A stretch of 64,000 nucleotides of DNA from Acidimicrobiales bacterium (GCA_041394245.1 JAWKIR010000002.1:1116001-1180000); one strand, 5' to 3'. Numbered from the stretch's first letter, positions 1-9,596 are shown. Made by a program: numbers and translations. Notes: generated by a model from the letters alone, not told the origin.

Positions 1-788
1 TAGCCCTCGCAGATGATGGCCTCGCCGGCCTTGACGATGCCCTCACGATGGGTGTGGAGCCCGTAGAGCACCCGGCTCTTGTCGTAGACAAGCGACTCGG
101 TGGTGGTGTTCTTGTACTTGGAACCCTCGTGACCTGGGAGTATGCGCCCACCGAATCCGACCGCATCGCCGCGCTCGTCCTGGATCGGAAACATCACCCG
201 GGCCCGGAACGCGTCTTGTTGGCGGCCGGCCTTGTTGACGAACCCCAGGCCGCTGTCGCGCAGATCGTCGGCGCTGAGCCGCAGATGACGGGCGAGCTGA
301 TCCCAGGCGTCGGGCGCCCATCCGATCCGGTAACGCCGTACCACCTCGCCGTCGTAACCACGAGAGCGAAGGTAGCTGCGGGCCTCGCCCGCTTCGGGAG
401 AGGTCAACAGCCGGTCGTGGTAGAAGGCGACGGCCTTCTCGACCGCATCCAGCAGGCCCCGCTTGCGGGCCCGCTGGGAACCTTCGTCCTTGCTCGTGTA
501 GCGCAGCTCGATGCCGTAGCGGGACGCGAGCGATTCGACCGCGCCGGCGAAATCGAGATTGTCCATCTCCTGCACGAACGAGATGGCATCGCCGCTGCGC
601 TGACAGCCGAAGCAGTAGTAGACACCCTTCTCGGGGCTGACCGACAACGACGGGGTGCGTTCGCCGTGCATCGGGCATCGGGCCATCCACTGGCGCCCGG
701 ATCGCTTGATCTCGGTGTGTTCGCCGATGAGCGCGACCAGGTCGGCCGAGGACCTGACCTTCGCGATGTCATCGTCGTGGATACCCAT
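1..788 (-). CDS. dnaG: DNA primase DnaG, 5' part (runs off the left edge)
   Basis: Reading the minus strand from the ATG at 788 gives 262 codons without a stop, so the gene continues beyond base 1. Residues 1-70 form the CHC2 zinc-binding domain that recognises template DNA, with ligands C38, H41, C59 and C62 visible (CPMH then YYCFGC). The following residues (FYHDRLL, then AYLRSRG-like text, then FPIQDERG and GFGGRIL) match the primase catalytic core N-terminal domain. The TOPRIM catalytic acidic residues are only just being reached at the cut. DnaG makes RNA primers for lagging-strand synthesis with the replicative helicase. The predicted start lies 67 bp from the divergent secreted hydrolase gene. 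Confidence 0.95.
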   Translation of the reverse strand, partial: MGIHDDDIAKVRSSADLVALIGEHTEIKRSGRQWMARCPMHGERTPSLSVSPEKGVYYCFGCQRSGDAISFVQEMDNLDFAGAVESLASRYGIELRYTSKDEGSQRARKRGLLDAVEKAVAFYHDRLLTSPEAGEARSYLRSRGYDGEVVRRYRIGWAPDAWDQLARHLRLSADDLRDSGLGFVNKAGRQQDAFRARVMFPIQDERGDAVGFGGRILPGHEGSKYKNTTTESLVYDKSRVLYGLHTHREGIVKAGEAIICEG

Positions 789-855
789 TGATTCGCAAGC
801 TAGCAGTGCCCTCCGACACGCCACCCACGCAGTGCAGTGGCAGGATGGTCGCTCG

Positions 856-2178
856 ATGTCCCGCTCGACCCGCACCCTGCTCCTCGGCGCCGCCGCACTG
901 CTCGCCGTCGCACTGGTGATCGCCCTGACCGGAGGCGACGACGCCCCGGAGGCATCGACGGGATCCGCCACCACCGGCACCACCACCGTCGGGCCGACCG
1001 ACGGGGTCCCGTCGAGCACGACCTCGACGACGACCACGACGAGTACGACGACCACGACGACCCTGGATCCTCGCGCCCCACATCTCGAGTCGATCGAACG
1101 GGCCCTGGGCTTCCTCGACGACACCGCGCTCGCCTACCGCCTCGTCGTGACCGGGCTCACCGGCACGGATCTGACCAGCCGGCTCTTCGACACGGTCGGC
1201 GACCCGTGCGTCGGCGGGGTGTTCCTCACCGAGACGAACGGCAACTGGTCGCCCATCGACGACCTGGAGGCGTTCCGCGTCGCCGTGTCGACCCTCGACG
1301 CGAACGCATGGCATCGACGCGAAGAATGCCCCGACCCCCTCGTGGCGACCGACGCGGAACTCGGCGCGATCGTCCGGGTCCCGGTCGAGTCACCCCCGGC
1401 CGCACCCTCGTGGACGAGCCGCTACATCAGCGGTGAGCCCTACAACGTCCTCCTCGACCTGCAGGAGCGCTCGGCCGAGTACGCGGCGAGCCTCCGTTCC
1501 CTCGGTATCACCCTCAACTTCGGCGCCGTGGCGGATGTCGACACGGATCCGGGCCACTTCATGGCCGGTAGCGGCCGCACCTTCGGCGACGATCCCGGCA
1601 TCGTCGCCGCATTGAGCAACGCGGTGGTGCAGGGCCACTGCGAGGCCGGGCTCGCGGTCTCGCTGAAGCACTTCCCCAACCAGGGGGCGACCCCGGAGGA
1701 CCCCCACCGCGAGCGCAGCACGGCCATCGGCGGGGTCTCCCTCTGGGAGACGACCGGTCGCCTTCCCTACGAGACGACCGTCGCGCCGATGGTGATGACC
1801 GGGCACATCTTCCTGACCGACGTCGATCCCGAACGTCCCGCGTCGATGTCACATGCGATCACGACCGGATTGCTCCGTGATGAGCTCGGCTACGACGGCG
1901 TCGTCATCACCGACGACCTCTCCACCATGCGGGGCGCGGCCGACGTGGTCGCCGATCCGGGGGAGCGGGCGGTGGCGGCGGTTCGCGCCGGGGCGGACCT
2001 CGTCCTGTTCGTCGACGATCGCGACATCGCAACGGTCGTCGGCCACCTCGAGGCCGAGATGGCATCCGACCCGGCGTTCCGATCGCGGGCGGAGGACGCC
2101 TACGTCCGGGTTGAGCGGATGAAGCTCGCTTCGGCGCTCCCCGACCTGTTTTCCCTCTGTGGAGCGGTCGGCGACTAG
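856..2178 (+). CDS. Secreted or membrane-anchored glycoside hydrolase family 3 protein (NagZ-like)
   Basis: This is a 440-residue protein. Residues 1-25 are a basic N-terminus followed by a hydrophobic stretch (signal peptide or anchor), and residues 30-70 are an almost pure Thr/Ser/Gly linker. The rest is a GH3 beta-N-acetylhexosaminidase-like barrel. KHFP occurs at about residue 271, an Asp-Pro-His dyad follows (EDPHRE), and GVVITDDLS carries the likely nucleophile Asp near 353. NagZ enzymes remove N-acetylglucosamine from muropeptides; an exported version would act on cell wall outside the membrane. The usual KHFPGHG is KHFPNQG here, so substrate preference is uncertain. I chose the ATG at 856 because it places the signal sequence at the N-terminus; the frame is open further upstream but that part looks like the opposite strand of dnaG. 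Confidence 0.85.
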   Translation: MSRSTRTLLLGAAALLAVALVIALTGGDDAPEASTGSATTGTTTVGPTDGVPSSTTSTTTTTSTTTTTTLDPRAPHLESIERALGFLDDTALAYRLVVTGLTGTDLTSRLFDTVGDPCVGGVFLTETNGNWSPIDDLEAFRVAVSTLDANAWHRREECPDPLVATDAELGAIVRVPVESPPAAPSWTSRYISGEPYNVLLDLQERSAEYAASLRSLGITLNFGAVADVDTDPGHFMAGSGRTFGDDPGIVAALSNAVVQGHCEAGLAVSLKHFPNQGATPEDPHRERSTAIGGVSLWETTGRLPYETTVAPMVMTGHIFLTDVDPERPASMSHAITTGLLRDELGYDGVVITDDLSTMRGAADVVADPGERAVAAVRAGADLVLFVDDRDIATVVGHLEAEMASDPAFRSRAEDAYVRVERMKLASALPDLFSLCGAVGD

Positions 2179-3491
2179 CCCAGACGCTCCGCGAGATACA
2201 CGTCGAGCTGGTCGAGGCTCACTCGGTCCTGCGCACGGGTGTCGCGTTCGCGCACGGTCACGGCGCGGTCATCGAGCGTGTCGAAGTCGACGGTGATGCA
2301 GAACGGCGTGCCGATCTCGTCTTGGCGGGCATAGCGCTTGCCGATCGACTGGGTCTCGTCGTAGTCGGCCATCCACCGTCCCTTGACCGCGTCGAAGACC
2401 TCGAGCGCCGTGGGAGTGAGCGTGTCCTTCTTCGACAACGGCAGCACCGCCACCTTGTAGGGGGCGAGGCGATGATCGAGACGCAGGACGGTGCGGGTGT
2501 CGTCGTTGACCGTCTCCTCGTCGTAGGCGGCCATCAGGAACGCCATGGCGGTGCGGGTGGCACCCGCGGCCGGCTCGATGACGTGGGGCGTGTAGCGCTC
2601 CCCCGAGGCCTGGTCGAAGTAGTCGAGCTTCTCGCCCGACGCGTTGGCGTGCTGCGTGAGGTCGAAGTCGCCGCGGTTGGCGATGCCTTCGAGCTCGTCC
2701 CAGCCCCACGGGAAGAAGAACTCGACGTCGGACGTGCCCGACGAGTAGTGGCTGAGCTCGTCGTCGTCGTGGGGCCGCAGCCGCAGATGGTCGGCCGGCA
2801 TGCCGAGGTCGAGATACCAGTCCATGCGGGCCTGGCACCAGTACTCGTACCACTGCTGCGCTTCGTCGGGCGGCACGAAGAACTCCATCTCCATCTGCTC
2901 GAACTCGCGGGTGCGAAAGACGAAGTTGCCGGGCGTGATCTCGTTGCGGAACGACTTGCCGATCTGGGCGATGCCGAACGGCGGCTTCTTGCGACTCGTG
3001 TTGAGCACGTTGGCGAAGTTGATGAACATGCCCTGCGCCGTCTCGGGACGCAGGTAGACCTCGGCGGCCGTCTCGACGACGGGACCGGCGTGGGTCTGGA
3101 ACATCAGGTTGAACTCGCGGGCCTCGGTGAACGAACCCGTGGCGCCACACGACGGGCAGGTCTCGGGATCCTCGAGCTTGTCGAGCCGGTGTCGGGCGTT
3201 GCAGTTGGTGCAATCGACGAGCGGATCGGAGAAGTTCGACAGGTGACCCGACGCCTCCCAGACCTGCGGGGGCGACAGGATCGAGGCGTCGAGACCGACC
3301 ACGTCGTGACGCATCTGGACCATCGAACGCCACCACGCGTCCTTGACGTTGCGCAGCAACAACACGCCGAGCGGCCCGTAGTCGTAGGTGGATCGGAAGC
3401 CGCCGTAGATCTCGGCCGACTGGAAGACGAAACCTCGGCGCTTCGAGAGGTTCACGATCTTGTCGAACAGCTGCGGATCCGCTTCAGGCAT
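2175..3491 (-). CDS. glyS: Glycine--tRNA ligase (single-chain, class II)
   Basis: The 438-residue protein charges tRNA-Gly with glycine. It shows class II motif 2 (FRNE at 181-184 followed by RTREFEQME) and a motif 3-like stretch (IEPAAGATR). A zinc-binding insertion has C94, C97, C112 and C115. This is the alpha2-type enzyme of Actinobacteria, not the alpha2beta2 GlyQ/GlyS pair of proteobacteria. The frame is open upstream to 3638, but the ATG at 3491 starts with the conserved family N-terminus (about LFDKIVNLSKRRGF) and leaves a 29-bp divergent gap to the RDD gene. The stop overlaps the stop of the upstream hydrolase by 4 bp, so the two genes converge. Confidence 0.96.
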   Translation of the reverse strand: MPEADPQLFDKIVNLSKRRGFVFQSAEIYGGFRSTYDYGPLGVLLLRNVKDAWWRSMVQMRHDVVGLDASILSPPQVWEASGHLSNFSDPLVDCTNCNARHRLDKLEDPETCPSCGATGSFTEAREFNLMFQTHAGPVVETAAEVYLRPETAQGMFINFANVLNTSRKKPPFGIAQIGKSFRNEITPGNFVFRTREFEQMEMEFFVPPDEAQQWYEYWCQARMDWYLDLGMPADHLRLRPHDDDELSHYSSGTSDVEFFFPWGWDELEGIANRGDFDLTQHANASGEKLDYFDQASGERYTPHVIEPAAGATRTAMAFLMAAYDEETVNDDTRTVLRLDHRLAPYKVAVLPLSKKDTLTPTALEVFDAVKGRWMADYDETQSIGKRYARQDEIGTPFCITVDFDTLDDRAVTVRERDTRAQDRVSLDQLDVYLAERLG

Positions 3492-3520
3492 GGCCACGAG
3501 GCTAGCGGCGACGCGCGAGC

Positions 3521-4681
3521 ATGGACCCCGTGATGACACAGACTGCACTCCCCCCTGCCGACCCGACCGCGGTGGTCGGCCGACGCGTGGTCGCGTACCT
3601 GATCGACGGCGTGATCCTCGTCGCGTTGATGGTCGCACTCTTCGTCGGGCTGGCGTCGTCGGAGGACCAGGGTTCGGCGTTCCAGGCCGAACTGGTCTGC
3701 GACGTCATCAACAACGCCTCGTCGAGCGACTACGTCTGCATCGCGGCGGACACGACCGCCATCCTGATCAGCAACGGCGACCTCGCCCTGATCGCCCTCC
3801 TCGCCCTGCTCTACGGCTTCGTCACCCAGATGCTGCTCCCGTCGATCACCGGGTTCAGCCCCGGCAAGGCGATGGTCGGGCTGCGCATCGTGAACCAGGA
3901 GTCGTTCCAGCGGGCCGGGATCGGCGCCAACCTCGTCCGCTGGCTGCTCTGGATCGTCGACAGCGCACCCTGGTGCTTCCCGCTGGTCGGCCTGATCACC
4001 GGACTCTCCAGCAACGGTCATCGCCGAGTCGGCGACATGGCGGCCAAGACGGTGGTCATCGACAAGAAATGGGTCGGCCAACCGCTCGCCATCGCCGGCG
4101 TCAACTCCGTCTCGCCGCTCGTCCCGCCGCCGGCGACCGCTGCGCCGTTCGGCGCGTCCCCGCCACCTCCGACCGGTTCGACCATCGGGGCACCCACCCC
4201 GCCGCCACCGCAGCCGCAGGGGTTCCCCTCCGCACCGCCGGTCGCCCCGCCGGCACCGACGCCACCGACCGTGACACCGCCGCCGCCGCCATCGACGTTC
4301 ACCCCGCCGCCGCCGTCGACGGCCCCGATCGCCCCACCGGCCATGCCCCCCGAGCCGGCACCCGAACCGTCCGCCGCATTCGATGCCACCAGCGCGCTCG
4401 ACGCCACCACCGCGTTCGAGCCCGAAGTCATCCTCGAACCCGAAGGGATCGTCGAACCCGAGACGATGCCCGAACCCGAGACGATGCCCGAACCCGAGGC
4501 CGTGACCGCTCCCCCGCCACCGCCACCGCCCGCGCCACCGGCTCCGGCCGCGCCCCGACCGGGTATCGACGCGCCCCAGTGGGACGTGGCGCGCGACACC
4601 TACATCCAATGGGACCCCGAGCTCTCGGAATGGATGGAGTGGAGCGAATCCGCCGGCGCCTGGATCCCGATCTCGCGCTGA
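3521..4681 (+). CDS. RDD-family membrane protein with long proline-rich tail
   Basis: This 386-residue protein has an N-terminal RDD domain (about residues 15-190): GRRVVAYLIDG opens the first membrane helix, and FSPGKAMVGLRIV is the typical loop before the next helices. Residues 200-355 are low-complexity Pro/Ala/Glu sequence including repeated PEPE units. The last 35 residues are Trp/Glu-rich (WDVARDTYIQWDPELSEWMEW) and may be a small docking module. RDD proteins are poorly understood membrane proteins, some linked to ion transport. The start could be the ATG at 3521 or the one at 3533. The gene is divergent from glyS. Confidence 0.8.
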   Translation: MDPVMTQTALPPADPTAVVGRRVVAYLIDGVILVALMVALFVGLASSEDQGSAFQAELVCDVINNASSSDYVCIAADTTAILISNGDLALIALLALLYGFVTQMLLPSITGFSPGKAMVGLRIVNQESFQRAGIGANLVRWLLWIVDSAPWCFPLVGLITGLSSNGHRRVGDMAAKTVVIDKKWVGQPLAIAGVNSVSPLVPPPATAAPFGASPPPPTGSTIGAPTPPPPQPQGFPSAPPVAPPAPTPPTVTPPPPPSTFTPPPPSTAPIAPPAMPPEPAPEPSAAFDATSALDATTAFEPEVILEPEGIVEPETMPEPETMPEPEAVTAPPPPPPPAPPAPAAPRPGIDAPQWDVARDTYIQWDPELSEWMEWSESAGAWIPISR

Positions 4682-4717
4682 GCGACGGCCCCGCCCCGAG
4701 AGAAGAGGGCGACGGGT

Positions 4718-5443
4718 TCAGTGCGGGTGTTGATCGAGCACGGCGACCGACCGCAGCCGTCGTTCGAGGTGGTGTTCGAGAAGGGCCGTCGCCAGCATGT
4801 CGACCTCGCCGGTCGCCGGGCCGACGGGTTCCTGGAGCACGCCGCCAAGGCCTCCACCGAGCACCCGACGCATCAGGCTGATCGCTCCGTCGCTGATCGG
4901 TCGACCGCGACGACAGTCGTCGCAGCGCACACCACCGTCGTCGAAATCGAACGCCGCGAACGGCCCGCGGCTCGCACACTCCACACAGAGGTCGAGCTCG
5001 GGTTGCACGCCTTCGTGGGCGAGCAGCTTCAAGAAGAACGCAGCGACGACGAGGGGTGAGTCGCGCTCGTTGAGCGTCCGCAACGCCCGCACGAGCATGA
5101 CGTGGAGCCCCCGATCGGGTTCTCGGTCCTGGGCGACCTGATCCACCGCTTCGAGCATCGCCTCGGCGCGGGCGAAGCGGTCGGAGTCCTCGCGGAGCGT
5201 CACGAATCGGTCGACGGTCTCGACCTGGGTGATCGTGTCGAGGTCGCCGCGCCCCCGGTAGAGCTGGATCGAGACATGACTCAGCGGTTCGAGCCGGGCC
5301 CCGAACTTCGACTTGGTGCGGCGCACGCCCTTCGCCACGCCCCGGACCTTGCCGTGGTCGTGGGTGTGGAGGCTGATGATCCGATCGGCCTCACCGAGCT
5401 TCCACGACCGCAACACGACGGCATGGTCGCGGTAGAGCGCCAC
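4718..5443 (-). CDS. recO: DNA repair protein RecO
   Basis: The 241-residue protein begins with an OB fold (ALYRDHAVVLRSWKLGEADRI) and carries a C-terminal four-cysteine zinc site (C153, C156, C174, C177). RecO helps load RecA onto SSB-coated single-stranded DNA with RecR in gap repair. The GTG at 5443 was chosen because the family N-terminus starts there and it lies 5 bases past the uppS stop, which implies translational coupling. The frame itself stays open far upstream, but that part is out of phase with the uppS coding sequence. Confidence 0.93.
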   Translation of the reverse strand: MALYRDHAVVLRSWKLGEADRIISLHTHDHGKVRGVAKGVRRTKSKFGARLEPLSHVSIQLYRGRGDLDTITQVETVDRFVTLREDSDRFARAEAMLEAVDQVAQDREPDRGLHVMLVRALRTLNERDSPLVVAAFFLKLLAHEGVQPELDLCVECASRGPFAAFDFDDGGVRCDDCRRGRPISDGAISLMRRVLGGGLGGVLQEPVGPATGEVDMLATALLEHHLERRLRSVAVLDQHPH

Positions 5444-5448
5444 GGGGC

Positions 5449-6174
5449 TCAGGCCCCGCCGTTGACGCCGCCGAAGCGGCGTTCGCGTTCCTGGTACTCG
5501 CCGATGGCAGTGAAGAGCTGCTCGCGTTGAAACGCGGGCCATGGCGTGTCGGTGAAGATCAACTCGCTGTAGGCCAACTCCCACAGCAAGAAGTTGGAGA
5601 TCCGGAACTCGCCGGACGTGCGGATGACGAGATCGGGGTCGGGCATCTCCGGGTCGTAGAGGTGCTTGGCGATGGTCGACTCGGTGATCTTCCTCGGCGA
5701 GATCCCACTGGCCGCGATCTCGCGCACGGCGTCGACGATCTCGGCCCGCCCGCCATAGTTGAAGGCGATCGTGAAGGTCAGCTTGGTGTTGTGCTTCGTG
5801 AGTTCCGACGCCTCGTCCATGCGCTTGATGAGACGTTTCGGGACACGCCAGTCGCGCCGACCGATGAAGCGGATGCGGACGCCTCGCTCGTTGAGTTCGT
5901 CGCGGCGGCGGAGCAGGATCTCTTCGTTGAAATTGATGAGGAAACGGACCTCGTCCTTCGGGCGACGCCAGTTCTCGGTGCTGAACGCGTAGACGGTCAA
6001 CCATTCGACGCCGGCTTCGAGGCACCCGTCGACGACCTCGAACAGCGAGTGCTCTCCGGCCTTGTGACCCTCGGTGCGGGGCAGGTTCTGGGCCTGGGCC
6101 CATCGTCCGTTGCCGTCCATCACACAGGCGATGTGGCGGGGGATCCGTTCCGGATCGAGGGCGTCGAGTGGCAC
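5449..6174 (-). CDS. uppS: Isoprenyl transferase (undecaprenyl/decaprenyl diphosphate synthase family)
   Basis: The 241-residue cis-prenyltransferase has the diagnostic P-loop-like segment CVMDGNGRWA with catalytic Asp20, then the YAFSTENW segment. It condenses isopentenyl diphosphate onto allylic diphosphates to make the polyprenyl carrier for peptidoglycan and other envelope polymers. It is the first gene of a two-gene minus-strand operon with recO. Its start faces the DinG-type helicase gene, leaving about 98 bp for both promoters. Confidence 0.95.
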   Translation of the reverse strand: MPLDALDPERIPRHIACVMDGNGRWAQAQNLPRTEGHKAGEHSLFEVVDGCLEAGVEWLTVYAFSTENWRRPKDEVRFLINFNEEILLRRRDELNERGVRIRFIGRRDWRVPKRLIKRMDEASELTKHNTKLTFTIAFNYGGRAEIVDAVREIAASGISPRKITESTIAKHLYDPEMPDPDLVIRTSGEFRISNFLLWELAYSELIFTDTPWPAFQREQLFTAIGEYQERERRFGGVNGGA

Positions 6175-6272
6175 CCCGCGAACCTATCGGGTCAGCCCTC
6201 GCGGGTGGTGCTGCGTGGCCTCCGCCGACCACTAGGCTCCGGCGGGTCGCAGACCCCCGGAGCACCCCCAAC

Positions 6273-8162
6273 GTGGACCTCACCGAGCAGACGCTCGAAA
6301 CACTCGACGAGGTCACGAGCGCCCTTCCCAGCGGCGGCGAACGTCGCGAGGGCCAGCGGGAGATGGCCACCGCGGTCGCCGTCGCGATCCGCGACCGGGG
6401 CCATGTCGTCGTGCAGGCGGGGACGGGCACCGGGAAGTCACTCGCCTACCTCGTGCCGACCGTGTTGGCCGGCCAGACGGCCATCGTGGCCACCGCCACC
6501 AAGGCGCTGCAGGACCAGCTCGCGGGGAAGGACCTTCCGTTCCTCGACGGTCTGATCCCCGGCGGCGTCGACTACGCGGTGCTGAAAGGACGGTCCAACT
6601 ACCTGTGCCTCCAGCGCCTCGACGAAGCCGAGGCCGACGACCGACTCGGCCTCGACCTCGACGACGACAGGGGGACCACGCTCGACACCGAGTTGCTCTC
6701 CCGCCTCCGGGCGTTCGCGGCGACGACGGAGACGGGCGACCGTACCGAGTTGCCCGACATCGACGACCGGACCTGGCGCCTCGTCAGCGTCGGCCGCGAC
6801 GAATGTCCCGGCGCGGGGCGATGCCCGGTCGGCGACGACTGTCTCGCCGAGCGAGCCCGGCGCAAGGCGGCAGAGGCGAACGTCATCGTCGTCAACCTGC
6901 ACCTCTACGCGATCGAGATCATGGTCGAGGGGATCCTCCCCGACCACGACCTGGTCGTGATCGACGAAGCCCACCAGCTCGAAGACATCGTCTCCGAAGC
7001 CGCCGGCCGTCAGATCAGCCCCGCCCGGCTCCAGGCCGCCGCGCGTGCCGCGAGCGCCGTGTTGGCCGATCGCGATGCCCCCGTCGGCGTCGAGGAAGCC
7101 GCCACGCTGCTGCACTCGATGCTCGACGGCATGGTCGGTGAGCGACTGCCCGATGGACTCGACGAGGAATCGGGCCGGACCATCGATCTGATCCGAGGCC
7201 GCGTCGACCAACTCATGAACGCCCTCCGAGCGGTTCCGAAGGACGCCCCGCCCGACACCGCCGCCAAGGCACTGCGGGCCCGCCAGGCCGTCACCTCGCT
7301 GCTCGACGACATCGACTACGTGCGCTGGCCCATCGACCACGAGGTGCTCTGGGTCGACGGACCGACCAGCAACCCGAGCCTGAGGTCCACCCCGATCGCG
7401 ATCGACACGCTCCTCGAAGAGAACCTCTGGTCGAAGCGACCCGGGGTGTTGACCTCGGCGACGCTGTCCCCCGCCACCACATCGGTCCTCGGTCTCCCGG
7501 CCGGTACCCCGATGATCGATGTGGGCAGCCCGTTCGACTACGAGAACAACGCACTCCTCTACTGCCCCACCGACCTGCCCGATCCTCGCGCCGACGGGCA
7601 CCGCGAGGCGCGACTGGCCGAGCTCGAGGCGCTGATCGTCGCCGCCGGGGGCCGAACGCTCGCCCTGTTCACGAGCTGGTCGGCGATGCGCGACGCCGCC
7701 GCCCATCTCGAGCCGCGACTCCCGTGGCCGGTGTTCGTCCAAGGGGAAGGATCGAAGATGGCGTTGCTCGACGCGTTCGTCGACGACGACGAGGCGTGCC
7801 TCTTCGCGACGATGTCGTTCTGGCAGGGCGTCGACATCCCGGGCTCGACGTGCAACCTCGTCGTGATCGACCGCCTCCCGTTCCCACGCCCCGACGACCC
7901 CGTCCTGCAGGCCCGGCGCGAGCGAGCGGGCAAGGCGGCCTTCCGCACGATCGACCTACCCCGCGCCGCGACGATGCTCGCACAGGGGGCGGGCCGACTG
8001 ATCCGTTCCGCGACCGATCGCGGTGTCGTCGCCGTGCTCGATCCGCGCCTCGCGACCTCCCGGTCGTATCGGTGGGAGCTGATCAACGCGCTGCCGCCCA
8101 TGAAGCGCACCAAGGAACGGTCCGAAGCCGAGGCATTGCTGCGCGAGCTGCGCGACGCCTGA
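6273..8162 (+). CDS. ATP-dependent helicase, DinG/XPD-like iron-sulfur type
   Basis: The 629-residue superfamily 2 helicase has Walker A GTGTGKS (50-56) and DEAH at 231-234. Four cysteines (C112, C178, C184, C190) are placed like the 4Fe-4S domain of DinG/XPD enzymes. The C-terminal part has the helicase motifs FATMSFWQGVDIPG and QGAGRLIRS. These enzymes unwind DNA with 5'-3' polarity and resolve R-loops or repair intermediates. The GTG at 6273 follows a TAGGCT -10-like hexamer at 6233-6238 by a short leader. An upstream in-frame ATG (6168) would overlap uppS and is less likely. Confidence 0.93.
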   Translation: MDLTEQTLETLDEVTSALPSGGERREGQREMATAVAVAIRDRGHVVVQAGTGTGKSLAYLVPTVLAGQTAIVATATKALQDQLAGKDLPFLDGLIPGGVDYAVLKGRSNYLCLQRLDEAEADDRLGLDLDDDRGTTLDTELLSRLRAFAATTETGDRTELPDIDDRTWRLVSVGRDECPGAGRCPVGDDCLAERARRKAAEANVIVVNLHLYAIEIMVEGILPDHDLVVIDEAHQLEDIVSEAAGRQISPARLQAAARAASAVLADRDAPVGVEEAATLLHSMLDGMVGERLPDGLDEESGRTIDLIRGRVDQLMNALRAVPKDAPPDTAAKALRARQAVTSLLDDIDYVRWPIDHEVLWVDGPTSNPSLRSTPIAIDTLLEENLWSKRPGVLTSATLSPATTSVLGLPAGTPMIDVGSPFDYENNALLYCPTDLPDPRADGHREARLAELEALIVAAGGRTLALFTSWSAMRDAAAHLEPRLPWPVFVQGEGSKMALLDAFVDDDEACLFATMSFWQGVDIPGSTCNLVVIDRLPFPRPDDPVLQARRERAGKAAFRTIDLPRAATMLAQGAGRLIRSATDRGVVAVLDPRLATSRSYRWELINALPPMKRTKERSEAEALLRELRDA

Positions 8163-8182
8163 TCCTGCTCAACTCGGCGACG

Positions 8183-8686
8183 ATGCATGCCGATCTGGCC
8201 ACAGTGAGCCGTCGTCGTCGCCCGCATCCCGCCCGCCGCGCCCGGCGCGCCGTGGGGGTCTCCGCGCTCGGCGCCTACGCGGGCCTCATGGCGACGATCG
8301 GGTGGGCCCAACGCTCGGCCGAGGCCGAGACACCCACACCCGAACCCACCCCCGGTTCATCCGCGACGAACGCCGGCATCGAGCGGCTCGACCTGAGCGG
8401 CGCCGCGATCCTGCGCCAGCCGGCAACACCGCACGGCCAGGCCACACCGTCGAGCGCACCCGCGGTCGCGCCGACGCCACCGCCGCCGCCGAGTCTGGCG
8501 GCGACGACCACGACGTCGCGGGTCAGCGCGCCGCCCACCACCACTCGCCCGACCCCGACGCCGTCGGGCCCCGCTCCCACTGCCGCACCGGCCACGACGA
8601 CCACCGCCGCCGCGCCGCCGACCACCACGAGCATCGCTCCGCCCACCACCCCGCCGCCGACCACGATTCCGACCGGTGGCTCCTGA
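8183..8686 (+). CDS. Small membrane-anchored Thr/Pro-rich protein, unknown function
   Basis: The 167-residue protein has an Arg-rich cytoplasmic N-terminus (RRRRPHPARRARR), one hydrophobic segment (about residues 24-42, ending AQRSAEA), and then a long Pro/Thr/Ala extracellular tail to the end. The sequence resembles a wall-spanning linker or a Tat-like anchor; no catalytic motif is seen. It begins 20 bases after the helicase stop, and its 3' end overlaps the ApbE start by 11 bases. It is therefore probably co-transcribed with the flavin transferase and the cytochrome-b-like gene. A role as partner of that redox cluster is an inference from position only. Confidence 0.65.
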   Translation: MHADLATVSRRRRPHPARRARRAVGVSALGAYAGLMATIGWAQRSAEAETPTPEPTPGSSATNAGIERLDLSGAAILRQPATPHGQATPSSAPAVAPTPPPPPSLAATTTTSRVSAPPTTTRPTPTPSGPAPTAAPATTTTAAAPPTTTSIAPPTTPPPTTIPTGGS

Positions 8687-9542
8687 CCACGAGGTCCGGC
8701 GCTGCGGCCGGGCCATGGGCACCTCCTACCTGCTCGTCGTTCACGACCGCGACGAGCGACTGCTGGACGATGCCGAGCGGGCGATCGCCGACCTCGAGCG
8801 GCGCTGGAGCCGGTTCCTCGCCGATTCCGAGATCTCCGTGATCAACCGGACCCCGGGCGTGCCGGTGCTCGTCAGCCCCGACACGTTCCAGGTCATCCGG
8901 GCCGCGGTCGACGGCGCCATCGCGACCCAGGGACGGTTCGACCCGACGGTGCACGACTCGATGGTGTCGCTCGGCTACGACCGCACCTTTGCGCAGATCC
9001 CGGCCGCCGCGAACCCGAGCGACGCGGCCGTCGCCGCTCCGGGGGTGGACGGCATCGAGTTCGACGATGCACTGCACGCGGTCACACTGCCGCCCGGGGT
9101 GCGGCTCGACCTCGGCGGCATCGGCAAGGGCAGCGCCGCCGACCTGGTCAGCGATGACGCGATCCGCCGCGGGGCGGCCGGCATCGCGGTGTCGATCGGT
9201 GGCGACGTCCGCGTCCGAGGAGAGGGCCCGTCCGGACGCGGCTGGTCGTTCACCGACGACCGCGGTGCGCTCGACCTGCCGGAAGTGACCGACGGCGGGG
9301 TGTGCACCAGCACCACCCGTCGGCGACGGTGGGCAACACGCAGCGGCGAGGTCCACCACATCCTCGATCCGGCGACCGGTCGACCGACGACCAACGCCGT
9401 CGAGTCGATCACGGTCATGGGTGCCACCGCACAACAGGCCGAGGTGTTGACGAAGGCCGCGATGGTGGCCGGCGACGACGCCGAGGCCTTCCTCGCCCCG
9501 TTCGGCGTGCAGAGCATCATCCGTCGCCGTGCTGCGGCCTGA
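8676..9542 (+). CDS. apbE: FAD:protein FMN transferase (ApbE family)
   Basis: The 288-residue protein has the family landmarks in order: AMGTSYLLVV near the N-terminus, RFDPTVHDSMVSLGYD, LDLGGIGKGSAADL, and SIGGDVRVRG. ApbE enzymes transfer FMN from FAD to a Ser/Thr in exported redox proteins. The GTG at 8676 gives an 11-base overlap with the preceding gene; the ATG at 8715 (MGTSY) is an alternative but lacks the usual short leader. The next gene is a cytochrome-b-like membrane protein. No FMN-binding-domain substrate with the usual D-x-x-(S/T)-G-A-(S/T) motif is encoded nearby. Confidence 0.9.
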   Translation: MAPDHEVRRCGRAMGTSYLLVVHDRDERLLDDAERAIADLERRWSRFLADSEISVINRTPGVPVLVSPDTFQVIRAAVDGAIATQGRFDPTVHDSMVSLGYDRTFAQIPAAANPSDAAVAAPGVDGIEFDDALHAVTLPPGVRLDLGGIGKGSAADLVSDDAIRRGAAGIAVSIGGDVRVRGEGPSGRGWSFTDDRGALDLPEVTDGGVCTSTTRRRRWATRSGEVHHILDPATGRPTTNAVESITVMGATAQQAEVLTKAAMVAGDDAEAFLAPFGVQSIIRRRAAA

Positions 9543-9596
9543 CGCCGGTTTCGGCGAATTCCTCGGATTCCTCGACCAGATGCCGACTGGGACGCC

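Noticed and set aside
655..855. Longer start for the secreted glycoside hydrolase
   Set aside because: The extra 67 residues are the opposite strand of dnaG and would bury the signal peptide. The ATG at 856 is the better start.
8183..8686. Reading the SGAA word of the Thr/Pro-rich protein as an ApbE flavinylation motif
   Set aside because: The motif needs D-x-x-(S/T)-G-A-(S/T). Here the sequence is D-L-S-G-A-A, with wrong spacing and no acceptor Thr/Ser at the end.
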